Shown piece after piece: positions 44,592 to 57,190 of a stretch of DNA of 64,000 bases. Position 1 is the stretch's first letter. Every line of letters starts with the position of its first letter. The position numbers were made by a program, and so were the translations under genes. Origin of the DNA: Pterobdella sp. o SKG-2022 (lineage: Eukaryota > Annelida > Clitellata > Hirudinida > Piscicolidae). The notes below the pieces were generated by a model, which ran no database searches, was not told the origin of the DNA, and worked only from the letters and a program-made list of their open reading frames with translations. The stretch spans positions 6,913,206 to 6,977,205 of the forward strand of contig OZ038324.1 in the NCBI GenBank assembly GCA_964035795.1, given 5' to 3'.

Positions 44592-47500
44592 ATGTCTTTA
44601 TTCAAAAGTATAAGCTTTTGGAGCTCAAAAGTTGCAGAGGATGAAACGTTTGACTATGGATGCATCAGTGTTGAAGAAAACATCAACTTCGGAAGTAAGT
44701 ATAAATATTTTCAATTAAGATTTATGCACAAAAAGAGTCGAACTTGGAGAAATAATTCGAAATGATTTAACAATAAATTAATAATCACAAATCAGCGAGA
44801 ATCTTCGTTGGGGGTCACTCAGGCACTCTGAAAGTCTACCAAACTAAAGACATGGTTGAAGAAAATTTAAATAATGTCCAAAATGAGAACTTTAACATTT
44901 TGTGCGAAATGAATCTTTCTGATCCCATTATACAGACTGAAGTCGCCAGATTCATTGGGTAAAAATTCCATCATTAATTTTCTTCCATTGTATAAATGGT
45001 ATTAATATAAACGCATTTAAAATGGAAGAGGAGTGGATGAAATGTCGCTGCTGGTCCTGCATACAAAGAAGATGACAGTATTTAAGCTGATAGGTTTGTT
45101 GGGGATTGAGTAAAATTTAAGGCATCCACGTATGGGAGAATAAGTTTAAAATTGGAAACAAAAACACTTTGGTTTTCTGTTTTTTATTGATAATTATAAC
45201 AAAACTTTCCAATATTCTTATTGTTATCTTCAAATTTTTTGTTCAAAATTAAATAGGGAAAGACTTTTTTTGTACTTTTCCAGATGGAAACGATGAAGAG
45301 AATACAAGAAAAACTTTGAAGCTTTCGAAGGTGTTTTCTATATCCATATCATCTATCACTCGTATTTTGAAACATAAACTAAAAAATAAATTCATAGTTA
45401 AACAAAAACTTGAATAACTTAATAGCCTTAGAAGCTTCACGTCATCAATGCTTCACTATAACATCAAAAATACTCCAAAAAAATCAAACCATCATTCATA
45501 AGTCGAACATCACGATAGACCATCAAGTAAACAGTAGTCCAACAACATAGAAAATAGCTTGAACCACTTACATAAGCAGCTTCAATCATGCGATGGCAGG
45601 TATATGAACATGGCTGGGAGCAAACAGCCTTCAACTGCTTCTATGGACCTTTCGGGAGCATCAAAAGTTAGATTTATTGATATTTATTTGAATAAAACTA
45701 GGGTATAGAAACATTTGAGTATGACGGAATAAATGCGTGAAAAATTTATATATAAGCTAATTCAAACAGATGTTTTATGTACGTTATGAGTGAGTCGGCC
45801 ACCAGGTCTGTTGAAATATATGATAAATGTTGATATATGCAGACAAGGATTTGATAGGGGTCCAACACATGAATTGTTCTGTTAGCATCTTCGAGCAAGA
45901 AATACCTGCATACCAACGTGAGATGCCGTTCTATTCAGTTATATAGTTTATATAGTTCTTTATTATGCCAAAAGTTCACTTGAGAACAAACAGCTATAAA
46001 TAACATAAAACCATGAATAGATGTGAATAACATTAATACCCCAAACAGTTACAAATATTACTATTAAAACCACCAAACAGTGGCGTTCCCAGCCTCGACC
46101 TTGCCCTCCCTCATCAGCTACCTCCCCTGCAGTGACTTTATTGTTGTGACCTCTTCATGCAGATCCCTCAGAGCCTTTGAGTCTGTTCATTAAGCTTTTA
46201 TTATATACTCGTTGATGATTGGTTGAAAAATCGGTTTGTTATTGGATGTATTGGTTAGAGGATTCATTTATTAAGGGATGAATTGAAGTATTTAGTTTGA
46301 ACGGATTGATGAGTTGAAGTATTAATTGATTGACTAATGTGCTGATTCATTAATGAAATTATAAATTGAATTGTTTTTATTCATTGCCTGTATAATTTCT
46401 AGGTTCCAAAAGCTAGCGACAAAGAAACAAGAAAGCGACATTGAATCAATGGTTCGTTTAAAGATCACTAAAATTTTCAAAAATTTTTTTAATTGTTTTT
46501 GACATTCATCAACTGAATCATTATAAAAATTACAATCGCTTATGAAAAATTTTGAAGGCAAAATGGTCGTATTGTACTGAAGATGACTGCGTACAGATGA
46601 GTGTGGTGAGTGGAGAACAAGAGAAAGTAGTTTTCTTAGGCATGTTCACCTCTATCCAACGCCATTTGTTTTATCTGCAATATTGTTCAACGTACCGCCA
46701 GGAGAGAGATATTTATATGTGTTTTCAAACGGGGGTAGTCTTTTGTTTTTGAAGAAACTCCTTAAAGCGCCAACGTCATTTTTTGCTTATTATGATGGTG
46801 AGAATGTTTCGTTTAATACATTTTTCTATGATATTTACACAAAATTTCGTGAAAAAAAGCTTATAATATTAATCATCAAAACGTTAAAAATCCTTTTTAA
46901 TTGATGGTCTATGAGCGACAAAGAACAAAAAACCAACACCAAAGCCGATAGCAAAGAGAAAAAGAAGCGAGACCTGAATATAAAAGTGATAGTAACCAAC
47001 ATCGACTACAATCTTCTCGTGTATGATGGGGATAGAACAGCGTGGGTGTGTGCCATGGACACGAACCCAGTCCAGGTTCTTAGACTTTCCAGCGGAAGGT
47101 TTGTCTCCAATGGTTTGTTGAACGGGTTTGTGTATTGTTTTTATTTCGGTTGGTTTTGAGTTTTTTGTTGTATGCATACATTAGAATCATTAGAAGTTTT
47201 TTTTGTCTACTTTTAGTGAAAAAAAACGCAATAAAAAAGGGATTGATTGTGCAAAGTGCAGCATAAAAGATAAATCACAACAACCTGAAAATCAAGCTAT
47301 TAAATAACTACATCCTTATTCCATTGTTTAACCACAACACGACTGTAGCAAAACACAACAACCCTTAAAATAATATCTCAACAAAACACAACGCTTACTA
47401 CAATTAACGTTTTTTTCAGCAAGACATCTCTCTCTTTCAGCCCCCCACAACACTCACCCAATAACCACCACAACACCCACCCCAATAACCACCACAACAC

Positions 47501-50148
47501 CCACTACAAAACAGCAACAGAGGGAGTCTGATAGCACTGGACGAGAGAGGTCGATTGGATCATTTCTACCTGGGAACCCGTCCATCAAAGCACTTGCAGG
47601 AGAGGGTGGAAGGTCGGAGTTATGAAGGGGTGCTTGAGGAGGTGCAAAAGTTGCAGAAGGAGCTGAAGAACATCACCTTGTCTTCCATCCTAGGTTGCTT
47701 TTCAAAGAATAACTCATGCCATTTGAAAATAATATTGAGGTTTATTTTAAATTTTATTGAAATTTCACTTGAAAAGTTAGAAATATAATTACTATCGAAT
47801 CGAATAGAGACAAAGTCTAAAGGATCCCACAATAAAAACATCAAAATTTCCACAAACGTGCAAAAGGTTACTCATGATTCATTCATAAAACATCAATACA
47901 TCCAACTTTTAATACCAGGGTGCAGACATCAACACAATGAGAGAGAAGGTCCGTCTACGGGTCAGTACTTCAAGAATGTACATAGCTATCATGGAAATCA
48001 GCATTTTGCCATTGATACAGGTGTCAGTCGAGAGTGAGCAAAAATGGCAGGAGTTGTTGGTAGTGTTGTTGATCGGCAACGATTTTGAAGCGGAAGAAAA
48101 TCTTCATGTGCTTAGTGACACTGGTGATAATGTCTAAACATTTATATATAATGCTCTGCTCAAGAGCAATTATTAAAAACAATAATTAATTTGAACTTTG
48201 AAGTGGCAAAAGAGACTTACACAGTGACGTTTGATCTGACTAGAGAGACTGACCTAATCTATCCAGAGTCCACATTGAAAGTCTTGGTGCTTGGTAACGA
48301 CTCAAAAAGTAAGCCTAATGCTTCAGTTCTGACCTCTTATTCACCATTATTATAAACCGGAAACCAGGCACGCTGGTGCTGGGGGAGAACGAGGCAAAGG
48401 TTCAATCAGATGGGAATGCTTCGTGGAGCAAAGGTGTTTTTGAGGATGCACACACCTTGAGCATCTGCATGGAGGCCCATCCCTGGAGTCTCTCAGACCT
48501 TTATCCAGGTGCTTTCAAAGTGCTGTGGCAGGAATTTTGTTATGCCGTGTAAACAAGTTAATTAATTTTCATTATTTTAGTTAGTTTTTATTGAATTTTA
48601 TAATTTGAATGAAACAATGTTTAACTTTTGAAAGACACTTTAAATAATGTTTGAAAACAAAGATTTAAAGGGTGCAGAGGATGACTGCATAGCTTTCAAC
48701 ACCAAGCTAATGGAAGAAGACGACGTTAACTCTAAAGTTTTCTTATCGAAAAACAATCAAAGTAAGATCAATCAACACTTTTTCAAATTAAAACATCTAA
48801 TTTTTTTTCCAGACGAAGTGCAGATAAGAAGCAGAAGTTTTGCTAGTATATGGGTGGTTGTGGAGGACTGGATGCAACGGGTAGAGAAGAGAGCTAGCAA
48901 CATACACTCCCTAGACTCCATCCCTTTTGATGCCTTTCTCTCTGTGGTTGAACAATATGATTCTGTCAGTGCATACTCCTTTTTGGGTTTTGAGTGATAT
49001 TTAACAATTTTTATTTTCGTTTGTTGGGCTGATGAAGAAGTATGAGAAGTGATTTTTTTATGATGATGATGCAAATGGTGTATTTTTAACATAAATATAG
49101 TCACCAAAAGTGATACTTCATTAAAAAAAACTATAATATTAAATTATTTAAAACAAATCTAATTTTTTTTCATTCTATACAAAGAAATCCAAAAAATTCT
49201 GCAGTACATGGAAGAGCACGCAAGAATGAGAAGGGAGCTGGAGGAATGCAATGAACAGTGCAAAATAGTACAAAAGGTTTCTCGTTAATGTTTTATCACC
49301 ATCCCATAATCTGTTTTACTTGTAGACGTTGATAACCAAGCTGAAAGACAATCCAACCTCTCTGAAACAGCTACAAATCCTACTCGAAACCACGCTCAAG
49401 CTTGTTAGTTCATGTCCATTGGGAGTTTGTAGTACAGAGCTATCAGTAAAAAATATAACATTATTTTGTGGAAATTCTGAAAAATTATTTCTATAATTTC
49501 TTTTTCAAACGTCGGTCGCAGGGGTTAAGCATAGCAGAAAGGCTACAACAGCACAAAAAACTCATATCAAAATCACTGTCGGATTTATCAGCCTCTTCAC
49601 AACTCCTTCTTTTCATCCTGCATTCCAAAGTTTCCGAGAAGAACCTGCGTATGTTGGAAGGATGTTTGCGTGTGGATTGCACCAGCACTTCACAGGTTGA
49701 CCATGAAAATTTCATTATTTTCTATTCATTATTATAAAATATATACTACTTCTTATCCATTATTAAAAACATCCATAAAAAAACATAATTTAGCTGTTAT
49801 CGTTGTTAAAGTTTGCAACACATCAAGGTAAAATGTTTAAAAATGCCAAATACTGTCGTTTGATAATTATTTAAAATCTTTTGAAACAGAAATTAGATTC
49901 ATATATATTTATAAAATATATGGCATGAATAGGTGAATATAATTGCGTGTGTTGTTGTTATTCGACAGACGTGGTTAGAGCTGGTGGGCACAAACATAGG
50001 GTTCTTACTGCACCACATCAATGGAATGCAGAGAAATGGTCTTAGCTTCAAACCTCCTCATGTCACTTTCGACACTTTCAAGAGGGATTTTGAAACTCTT
50101 TCTCATCATTTGGAGAGGGAGGGGAAAATCGACATAGTTTTAAGCTAA
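44592..50148 (+). CDS. BBS9: BBSome subunit PTHB1
   Basis: Core subunit of the BBSome, the coat that moves membrane proteins in cilia. Twenty-one exons join in phase to 789 residues (human 887): 44592-44694, 44796-44958, 45029-45093, 45284-45330, 45600-45666, 45843-45917, 46081-46180, 46403-46451, 46558-46639, 46702-46797, 46972-47098, 47521-47693, 47926-48123, 48204-48308, 48368-48508, 48663-48761, 48813-48968, 49185-49276, 49326-49403, 49522-49695 and 49969-50148 (TAA). The beta-propeller starts MSLFKSISFWSSKVAEDETF and has RIFVGGHSGTLKVYQ and VYEHGWEQTAFNCFYGPFGS. The middle GAE-like and platform regions are more diverged. The C-terminal helical part ends with TWLELVGTNIGFLLHHINGM. The intron at 46640-46701 is GC-AG. 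The boundary of exon 11 is the least certain. Confidence 0.95.
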
Positions 50149-50187
50149 TCAATGTTTGGCTTTTTTATTCATTGAATCGTGTGTGAA

Positions 50188-50193
50188 AATAAA
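50188..50193 (+). promoter_or_regulatory. Likely BBS9 polyadenylation signal AATAAA
   Basis: AATAAA lies 40 bp after the BBS9 stop and inside the 171 bp that separate it from the convergent small gene. Confidence 0.5.
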
Positions 50194-50319
50194 TTTATTT
50201 ATTAAAATCAAAAAAAAAATATCTTGTTATTCACATTTAATTTTTTTCATTTTTTTTCATGCAAAGAAACCCCAAACTACCAAAGCCAAAAATGTCTTTA
50301 AAAGCAAGTTTTATAACGT

Positions 50320-50862
50320 TTAATTAAATTTTTTTCGTTTACCAAAAAGTAGATTGTTGGCGTAAGGATTGAGACTACGTTTTAAAGAGCTTGGAATGTC
50401 TGACTCTTGTAGAAGACTCACAATTGATCCTGTCTTCCCTCTGCAACATCTCCATCCCGACTCTATGTCGTTTAAGAGGGGAGCAGCTAGAGGTCTCGAA
50501 TTAAATTTTTCATTTAGTTTTTTTAGGCTAATCTTCACCGGTATGCTTTTGTGAGTTAATGGTTTGTTAGAACCATGGTTTTGGTCTTTAAGTTTTTTTG
50601 TCCAGTCTTCATCGAGTAACTGATGTTTTGAAGGAAGTGTCTGAGGAAGGAAGAAATTGAAAAGTGCCAAGTGGAGAAGCTTTGTTAATAAGTTTTTTTG
50701 AATTTCAAGTTTGTTTTGAGCGAGATTTCCATTTTGATTTGTATTCAGTTTTGGAGTTTTTTGAAAGATTTGACTCATCAGTGGAAGAGAGGTTGGAGAT
50801 GTAGAACGAGGAGAGAGAAAGAGGAGGAAAAGAATGACATACCGCCATCTTGTGGCAATCAT
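50320..50862 (-). CDS. Candidate neuropeptide precursor with one amidated peptide
   Basis: One 180-residue frame from the first ATG. The N-terminus (MIATRWRYVILFLLFLSPRS) has a basic start, a hydrophobic core and small residues, as in a signal peptide. A low-complexity, Lys/Leu/Asn-rich spacer follows. Near the C-terminus stands SLKR, then SLNPYANNLLFGKRKKFN and the stop. That is a dibasic KR site, an 11-residue peptide ending Phe, a Gly amide donor and another KR. The predicted product is SLNPYANNLLF-amide. A WRCCRGK segment about 30 residues upstream adds two adjacent cysteines. I do not recognise this peptide as a named family. There is no intron inside the frame, but a 5' non-coding exon is possible. 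It lies tail to tail with BBS9. The alternative is an ordinary secreted protein. Confidence 0.6.
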   Translation of the reverse strand: MIATRWRYVILFLLFLSPRSTSPTSLPLMSQIFQKTPKLNTNQNGNLAQNKLEIQKNLLTKLLHLALFNFFLPQTLPSKHQLLDEDWTKKLKDQNHGSNKPLTHKSIPVKISLKKLNEKFNSRPLAAPLLNDIESGWRCCRGKTGSIVSLLQESDIPSSLKRSLNPYANNLLFGKRKKFN

Positions 50863-51661
50863 TTGCGACAATGTTTTCTTTTAAATTTTATTGAAAAATT
50901 TTCATTATAGAAAAGATTTCAAACCTCAACGGCTGGCTTACAGTGGAGTCTTTTATACACATTGAGTGTCATCCGAGAAGTAATTTTAAAAGCAGAAAAA
51001 TGTTGTTTTTTATGAAACTTTAGAGTTTCAAAGTACCATTTGATGATGATATAGAAAATATCGAAAAGCTTCGTCAAAATAAAAAATTCAAATATTGTCG
51101 TGTTTTTTAGGATTCACAAAGTATCTTTAGTTTTTAAAAAAATATTTTTGGCAACAAATATTTATTGAAAATAAAGTTTCGGAGTTTATTAGGAAACCTT
51201 TTCAAAAGGTTTTAAAAAAACGATTCAAGCCCTGCTTTAATGGATTAAAATGTCAAAAAAACAAATTTTAAATATTTGAGCAACAACTAATACTGATCAA
51301 CCAGCTGGAGCAAAAAGGAATGAAACATGTAATATGAGAAAACCATTGGAAAAATTAAAAATCACTTAACGGTTGCATGCTGTTATGGTGAGCTCAAAAA
51401 CATGTGAATTAGCTGTAAAAAGCTTAAACCGACAAATATAACTTTTAAATTATTTATGAAATATCATTTAAATATAAGTATTATTATGCTTGAGTGTACT
51501 GAGATTCACATGACCAAACAAAAAGTGAGAAAAATTCAAAATATTCAAACTGAATAAAATATAATCTGAAAAAGTCTTTAAAAAAATTTCAACTATACTC
51601 TCTCGATCAAAGTTTATTAAATACTGGCAGAAATAAACAGCGTCAATAAAAGCTAGTAGCG
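50863..51661. other. Intergenic, neuropeptide candidate upstream / ETS 3' side
   Basis: About 800 bp of AT-rich DNA without a supported ORF or repeat. It holds the promoter of the small secreted gene by position. Confidence 0.45.
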
Positions 51662-54600
51662 TCAGCATACAGGAATACAAGTCTCTTTCAAACCGAAGTG
51701 AGTTTGATTGTATTGGCTGAAATACATGCCATCATTGTGGTGCATATCATCATTCACATACTCAAATAAATCATCAAAATTATTCATATATTCAAACCCA
51801 TCATCAGCATGGCTCTGATAAACAATATAATTATTGTAGTAGTCATCAGAGCTGGTAATATCTTTAGGTTCTTTATCATGCTCACTGCTGAAACCATTAT
51901 CTTTCTTGAACTTTTCAAAAGCATCTTGTAAGGCTTTTTTACCTTGGCATAAGATGCCTGCTAAGATAAATTTGTAAGAAGCCTTCTTACCTGAAACTTT
52001 CTTCAGGATCATCTTCTCGTAATAATATCTGCAAACAAATGGAATTTTCGTTTAAAAATATATTTTGAATATATTATGTATTAGTACTATTAATTATATA
52101 TCTTCTGTTTAACCATTAAAAACTTAATTTTAAAACTATTTCAAAATCAAAATAATAAACTAAAGTTCATTTAATTTTGTTACAAAGGAACTAAAAATTC
52201 TAAACAATAATTAATACATTACAATACCTCATAGCTCTACCCATTTTATCAAAGTTCATTTTTTGCCTCCGCTTTCTCTTTCCCCATTTGCGGGCCAAAC
52301 CTTCAGGATCAACCATTCTAAACTCGCCGTCTCCACCATCCCATACTATGAGGTCTGAGTAATTAGCAGAGTCTGCTAATAGTTCTAATAAGAACTGCCA
52401 CAGTTGAACGTGTGGTGAGCCTGCAAGTGGTTCGATGTGTTAAGTTAGTGTTGTGTATGAACATTTTATTTTTGGTATAATTCTGATTATACTCCAATGC
52501 TTTTAAACTATATTTCCATGCTCATTTACAGAACCATCAACTTCATAGCATTTACAAAGATTCATTAAACCCTATTTTCATATATGCAGCATACGTTATC
52601 TCCATACAATAATTTTCATAACTAATACTTGAAAAAAATAATAATATATTAATATTAATTCACCAGTATGAAGCGTTCCAAAGTAGTTGAGGACTTCTTG
52701 CAGTCTGTCTCCAACATCCACCTTCGTCACGTCAAACGCCTCCAAACCCACCTCACCATTTTTTTGTTCATTGGGCACTTTTTGGGTATTGAAAGAAGGT
52801 TGTTCTAGAGGTAGGTAGATATCTGTCCTTAGAAAATCATCATCTTGTTTGTTGGGTTCGTTGTAGAGTGAGGCTGGTTCTTGCTCAATGTGGTGGTGAG
52901 AGTTGAAATAGTCGAGAGGCTGACCTGCGAAAGAAAATGTTTGTAATTAATTAGATATTAAAGGATAATTTTTTGAAAACATTTTTTATTGATTTTAGTT
53001 TTTTTGTGTATTTGAAACAAGCTCAAAACCTTGCGAACTAAAATGAACTTTCTAAATTATTCACATAAAACCTACATCCAGATTATTACATAAATAATTC
53101 ATACATAAAAACAATCCTTTATATTCATAACTACCTTCTTCACAATCAGCCTCGAAAGATTGGCAGTCATTATTGTTGTTGTTTTGTGTGTTGTAAAGTA
53201 TTGACAAATCATTACAGAGAGGGTTTTGAATGGGTTGATAAGCGATAGTTTGGTTTGGCATGTTAATGAGGGGAGAAGTATTAACTAAATGAAGTTGGTT
53301 GGGTGCATGTGCAATGGAATAATGAGAGTGAAAGGGAGAGATGGTTTGTTGGATGCTTGGAACCAAACGGTATTGAGGGTTGAATAGAGAGGTAGCTTGC
53401 AAAGAAGCTAGTTGGAGAGTGGTGGGTGTGTGTATCAATGGTTGGATGTTGTTTGGAGGAAGAATTTGTAATGGAATTAAAGAATTTGCAGATGAATTAA
53501 CAAGTGTAGGAGACGCAAGAGCTCTCTGAGATAAGGTGGAATGATATGAAACTGGAGATAACAACTCTGATAAAAACCCGTTTGCTTGAGGTTGGGAAAT
53601 ATTTTTTTGGTCGCGCAAAAGAGATGAAAGAGAATTTGGATCTTCGCGCCAAGTAGAGTTTGGGCTGTTTTGTTTTTGTTGTTGTCGCAGTAGTATTTGT
53701 TGTTGTTGTTGCATTTTGTTTTCCAAAGATTTTTGGTCTAAGTTTTCTTTTTTTGATTGGTTTTGTTTGAGAATTTCTAGCAACTGCTGTTGATATTGTT
53801 GCAGTTTTTGTTGTTGTTCTATCTGTCGTTGTTGCGAAGATTGTTGTAGAAGTTTTTGTTGCATTTGCAATTGTTGAATAATTTTTAATTGTTGTTGTTT
53901 CTGTAATTGTTCGTGCTGTTTGAGTTGTTGTTGTAGTTGTTGGTGAAGAACCTGATCTTGTTTTTGTTTCAAAAGTTGTTGTAATTGTTGTTGTTCAACT
54001 TGTCTTTGTAGTTGCAACTGCAGTTGAGCTTGCAGCTGCTCTTGAATCTCTTTCAACTGCTGAGCTGCTTGTTGTTGTTTTAACTTTTGCTGACTGAAAT
54101 TCAACTCCTTAATAAGCTGTGCTCGAGATATTTGTTGCTGAGAATTCTCTTGAAAGTTGTGTTGGAATTTTTGACTAATTTGATAATTGTTTGGTGAAAA
54201 GTTCAACGAAGCGTTTTCATCGTTTGGGAAACTGTTGAAGATGGTTTGGTTGCTTACAGGAACTTGATTCGGTGGGTTCCAACATACTTCTTGTGATTGG
54301 GGTTCGTTTGTGTGGATACTTCCTCTGACAAGCAAATTTCTGGAGCTGTTTGTGTCTTCCTTGGACGGCTCCACTATGGTGACTGATTTCTTTCTTTTCA
54401 AGAATTCTTCCTCGAAGCCTGGGAAAGAACTCAAGTTAGATCTCGAAAATATTTCTCTTTTCAACGCTTTTATTTTTTGGTCAATATCTGATTCAGATCT
54501 TTCTTTTTTCTTTTTTTTCTTATTCAACTTTTTCATCTTTGAAGGAATTTGGTTGTTACTTTGTGTTGTTGATTTTTTGATCTTATTGAGTTGCTCTGTT

Positions 54601-55067
54601 AGAATATTAGAAACAGTAGCGTCTTGTAATTTTTTGCACGCCCATTGGTTTCCTGAAGACATAGAGTTGATTAGATGCTGGTCATAAGAAGGGAGGGAAC
54701 TTGCCATTGCTTCCGTATGTTTGTTCTCCAAGCTGGGCCTGGTATCGCTATAAGAAAGCTTCTTAATGACAGAGCTTTCAGCTGGAGCGTGATTGTTGGA
54801 CAGGTTCATTACAGGTTCATTACCTGTCATTTCTCGAGGGAGTATCTTAGAAGGTGGAAATGATGAAGAAATTTTATCATACTGGGATTTAGGTTGAGTT
54901 GTTTTAAGGCATGACCTTAACGGAGTGCTAAAAGACAAGTGGGATGGGTAAAGTTGTTTTAAAGGGTTGTATGCGGTGCTCTCTTGATTGTTTGGTTTGT
55001 TCTCTTCACATTTTGTGGTGCAACTTTGTGAACTGGTGTTAAGGGATGTGCTTTCCTGTGTCGACAT
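51662..55067 (-). CDS. ETS-domain transcription factor with Gln-rich N-terminus
   Basis: Nuclear winged-helix DNA-binding factor. Four exons join in phase to 917 residues: 53135-55067, 52664-52924, 52228-52420 and 51662-52028. The first exon codes about 644 residues that are Ser/Asn/Gln-rich, with a Lys-rich patch ([14 protein letters not shown], possible nuclear signal) and a glutamine-rich coiled stretch at about residues 315-480. The ETS domain is near the C-terminus: [60 protein letters not shown], then [20 protein letters not shown]. The recognition-helix residues RAMRYYY keep the contact arginines. RKRRQ and GKKASYKF differ from the usual RKNKP and GKRFVYKF, so I do not assign a subfamily. 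MGRA recalls the ELF/E74 group. A 90-residue acidic and Tyr-rich tail follows the domain. No pointed domain was seen. Confidence 0.93.
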
Positions 55068-56394
55068 GTTTTACTTTCTGGAATTAATTTCAATGACCAG
55101 TTATTGAAACTATTTTGAATCTTGTTTAATAAACTTATTGGTTAACATTATAATTCTTTCAAACATGACTTTTCGATATTTAGCTCAAAATCAGGATGAA
55201 GATGAAAATAAATCGTTAAAAGAATTAGATGAAATCCAAATGTTTCTTAGATCCATCTTAATTTTTGATCGAATTTATAAGATCTTTTCAAAATACATAA
55301 TTCCCGTAGCGATACAACATAAAATATAAGCCCCACGTTCTTTCAGATAAAAATTCAATAGTGTAAACTGCATCTTGTAAAAATTTAATTTTCAAGTGCA
55401 TTCTCTTTAACCGAGTTTCATATCGAAAGTTTTTATAGTAACCAAAATATAATACAATACAACACAATAAAATAAAATAAAATACAATAGAATACAATAT
55501 AATAAAATTCAATACAATACAATACAGCACATACGATATTATAAGAGAAAGAACTTCATAGCAAATCGCTCTTCAAACCCATACAAATAACGATATTAAC
55601 CATAGCTTTGTATTAATTTCTTATGAATTTACATAAATTCACCAAACGCATTTTAAACCTGCACTTATCTTTCGAAATTAACTGAGCTCAAATCGTGCTC
55701 CTCTTATCGTTTCTATCGAAACATTTTCTATAAGAGAATTTACCTACTCTTTTTTTCTCTCTTTGTCATCGTCATAATCATCACCCTCATCACCTTTATC
55801 ATCATCACTCTCATCATTCTTATCACCATCATCATCATCTTCATCAATACTATCATTATCATCCTCACCACACGCAGATGATGTAGTTTTATCGTCATGG
55901 TAGTACGGCCGAGTTGCTGATGACAGTAAAACAACATAAATAATAAAAAACAAATATTATTGTTTATATTATTCTTGTTGTTCGTACAGTAACCCTGGAA
56001 CGACTACCTAGACAATACAACTCTGAATATTCATTTTGTTTTTGAAACATGTATTTCGCTGGATATCTATCAACCAATGACTGAATGTTTTGTATATTTT
56101 ACTTGAGAATGTGAGTTTGATTCACTAAAAGATTCGTGTTTCTCCGTTAAAAAAGTGTTTGAGTCGATTTTTTTTCAATAACTAAATGTATTAAAGCACG
56201 TTTGATGAAAACTACATCACATTACAAAACATTGCATTATGAAGTACTTGGTAACACATTAAACCTATCTTTGAGTCTAAAATGCATTATAAATTATTAA
56301 ATCTAATCAGTCCCTCATTTTATCTCTCTTAACTTTCAAAGTTGCAATATTTTTATCCACATGGAATAGCTCTCTGTGAAACCAATCAATTGCA

Positions 56395-56465
56395 CAACCG
56401 AAACCCCAGTCAGGGGCGATCGAACGATTGACTTACAAACCCTTGCAATATAAGTCAGTGACTCA
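56395..56465 (-). repeat. Possible tRNA-derived sequence
   Basis: The minus strand reads CGTTCGATCGC, like a B box, preceded by GACTTATATTGCAAGGG in the place of an A box. The arms do not pair well enough for a tRNA, so it is at most a decayed SINE head. Confidence 0.3.
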
Positions 56466-57157
56466 TTATGTGTAAATGAACATTTTGACTTCTAGTTCAG
56501 ACTCTTAACTCATGTAGTTATGTTATGTGGGTGCATTGGGTTGTGAATAAAAAAAGGCCAGCATCGACCGTTCATACGAAGTATAGAGAAATTTATGCTG
56601 ATGTTAGTATGGAAGCCTCAGTATTTGAACTTAAAATGAAATTAAATGAATAAGATAAGCGTTTTTTGTTGAAATTATTTTCAAAGGCTAAAAAATCTTT
56701 TTCAAAATTCTTTTCCCTATTTAAAGAAATTTTAAAAAATAAATTCACGAACAAAAAAAAAATTGCTTGGAAATCTAGTTAAAATCAGTTAACTTTGCAT
56801 AATACTATATGAAAATAGAAAGGAATCTTTGCGTTTAATTAAGAAGAAAAATGAATTTGCACCCAAGAAGCAAGAAAAATTCTCCCTCACATACAATCTT
56901 ATTCAGTTAATTGTTTGTTGAAACTTAATGATACACACTTAAATGCAATTAAATAATGCTAAAAAATTCATTTATTTATTATCAATTAATAAATAAATCA
57001 AAAATAAAACCATTAAATATAACTTGAAATTTAAATAATTAACAAAACAAAACAATTTAAATTAAATCAGTAAAACAAAAAATTATAAAAACAACCCCAC
57101 CTTGGTAGCTTTTTTTCAAAACTTCAAGATTGTTCTCATTTTGACTCTTATATACAC

Positions 57158-57190
57158 TAGGCTAGCCCAAAATTAATTGCAACGCTCGTC
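57158..57190 (+). mobile_element. Possible mariner-type inverted-repeat end
   Basis: Begins with TA then GGCTAGCCCAAAATTAATTG. This resembles the ends of some mariner elements, which have GGTTGG..CAAAAGTAATTG. No partner end and no transposase were found, so this is a remnant or chance. Confidence 0.25.

Noticed and set aside
54310..54863. Plus-strand frames opposite the ETS exon 1
   Set aside because: They are antisense to the long Ser/Gln-rich coding exon; composition reflects the complement.
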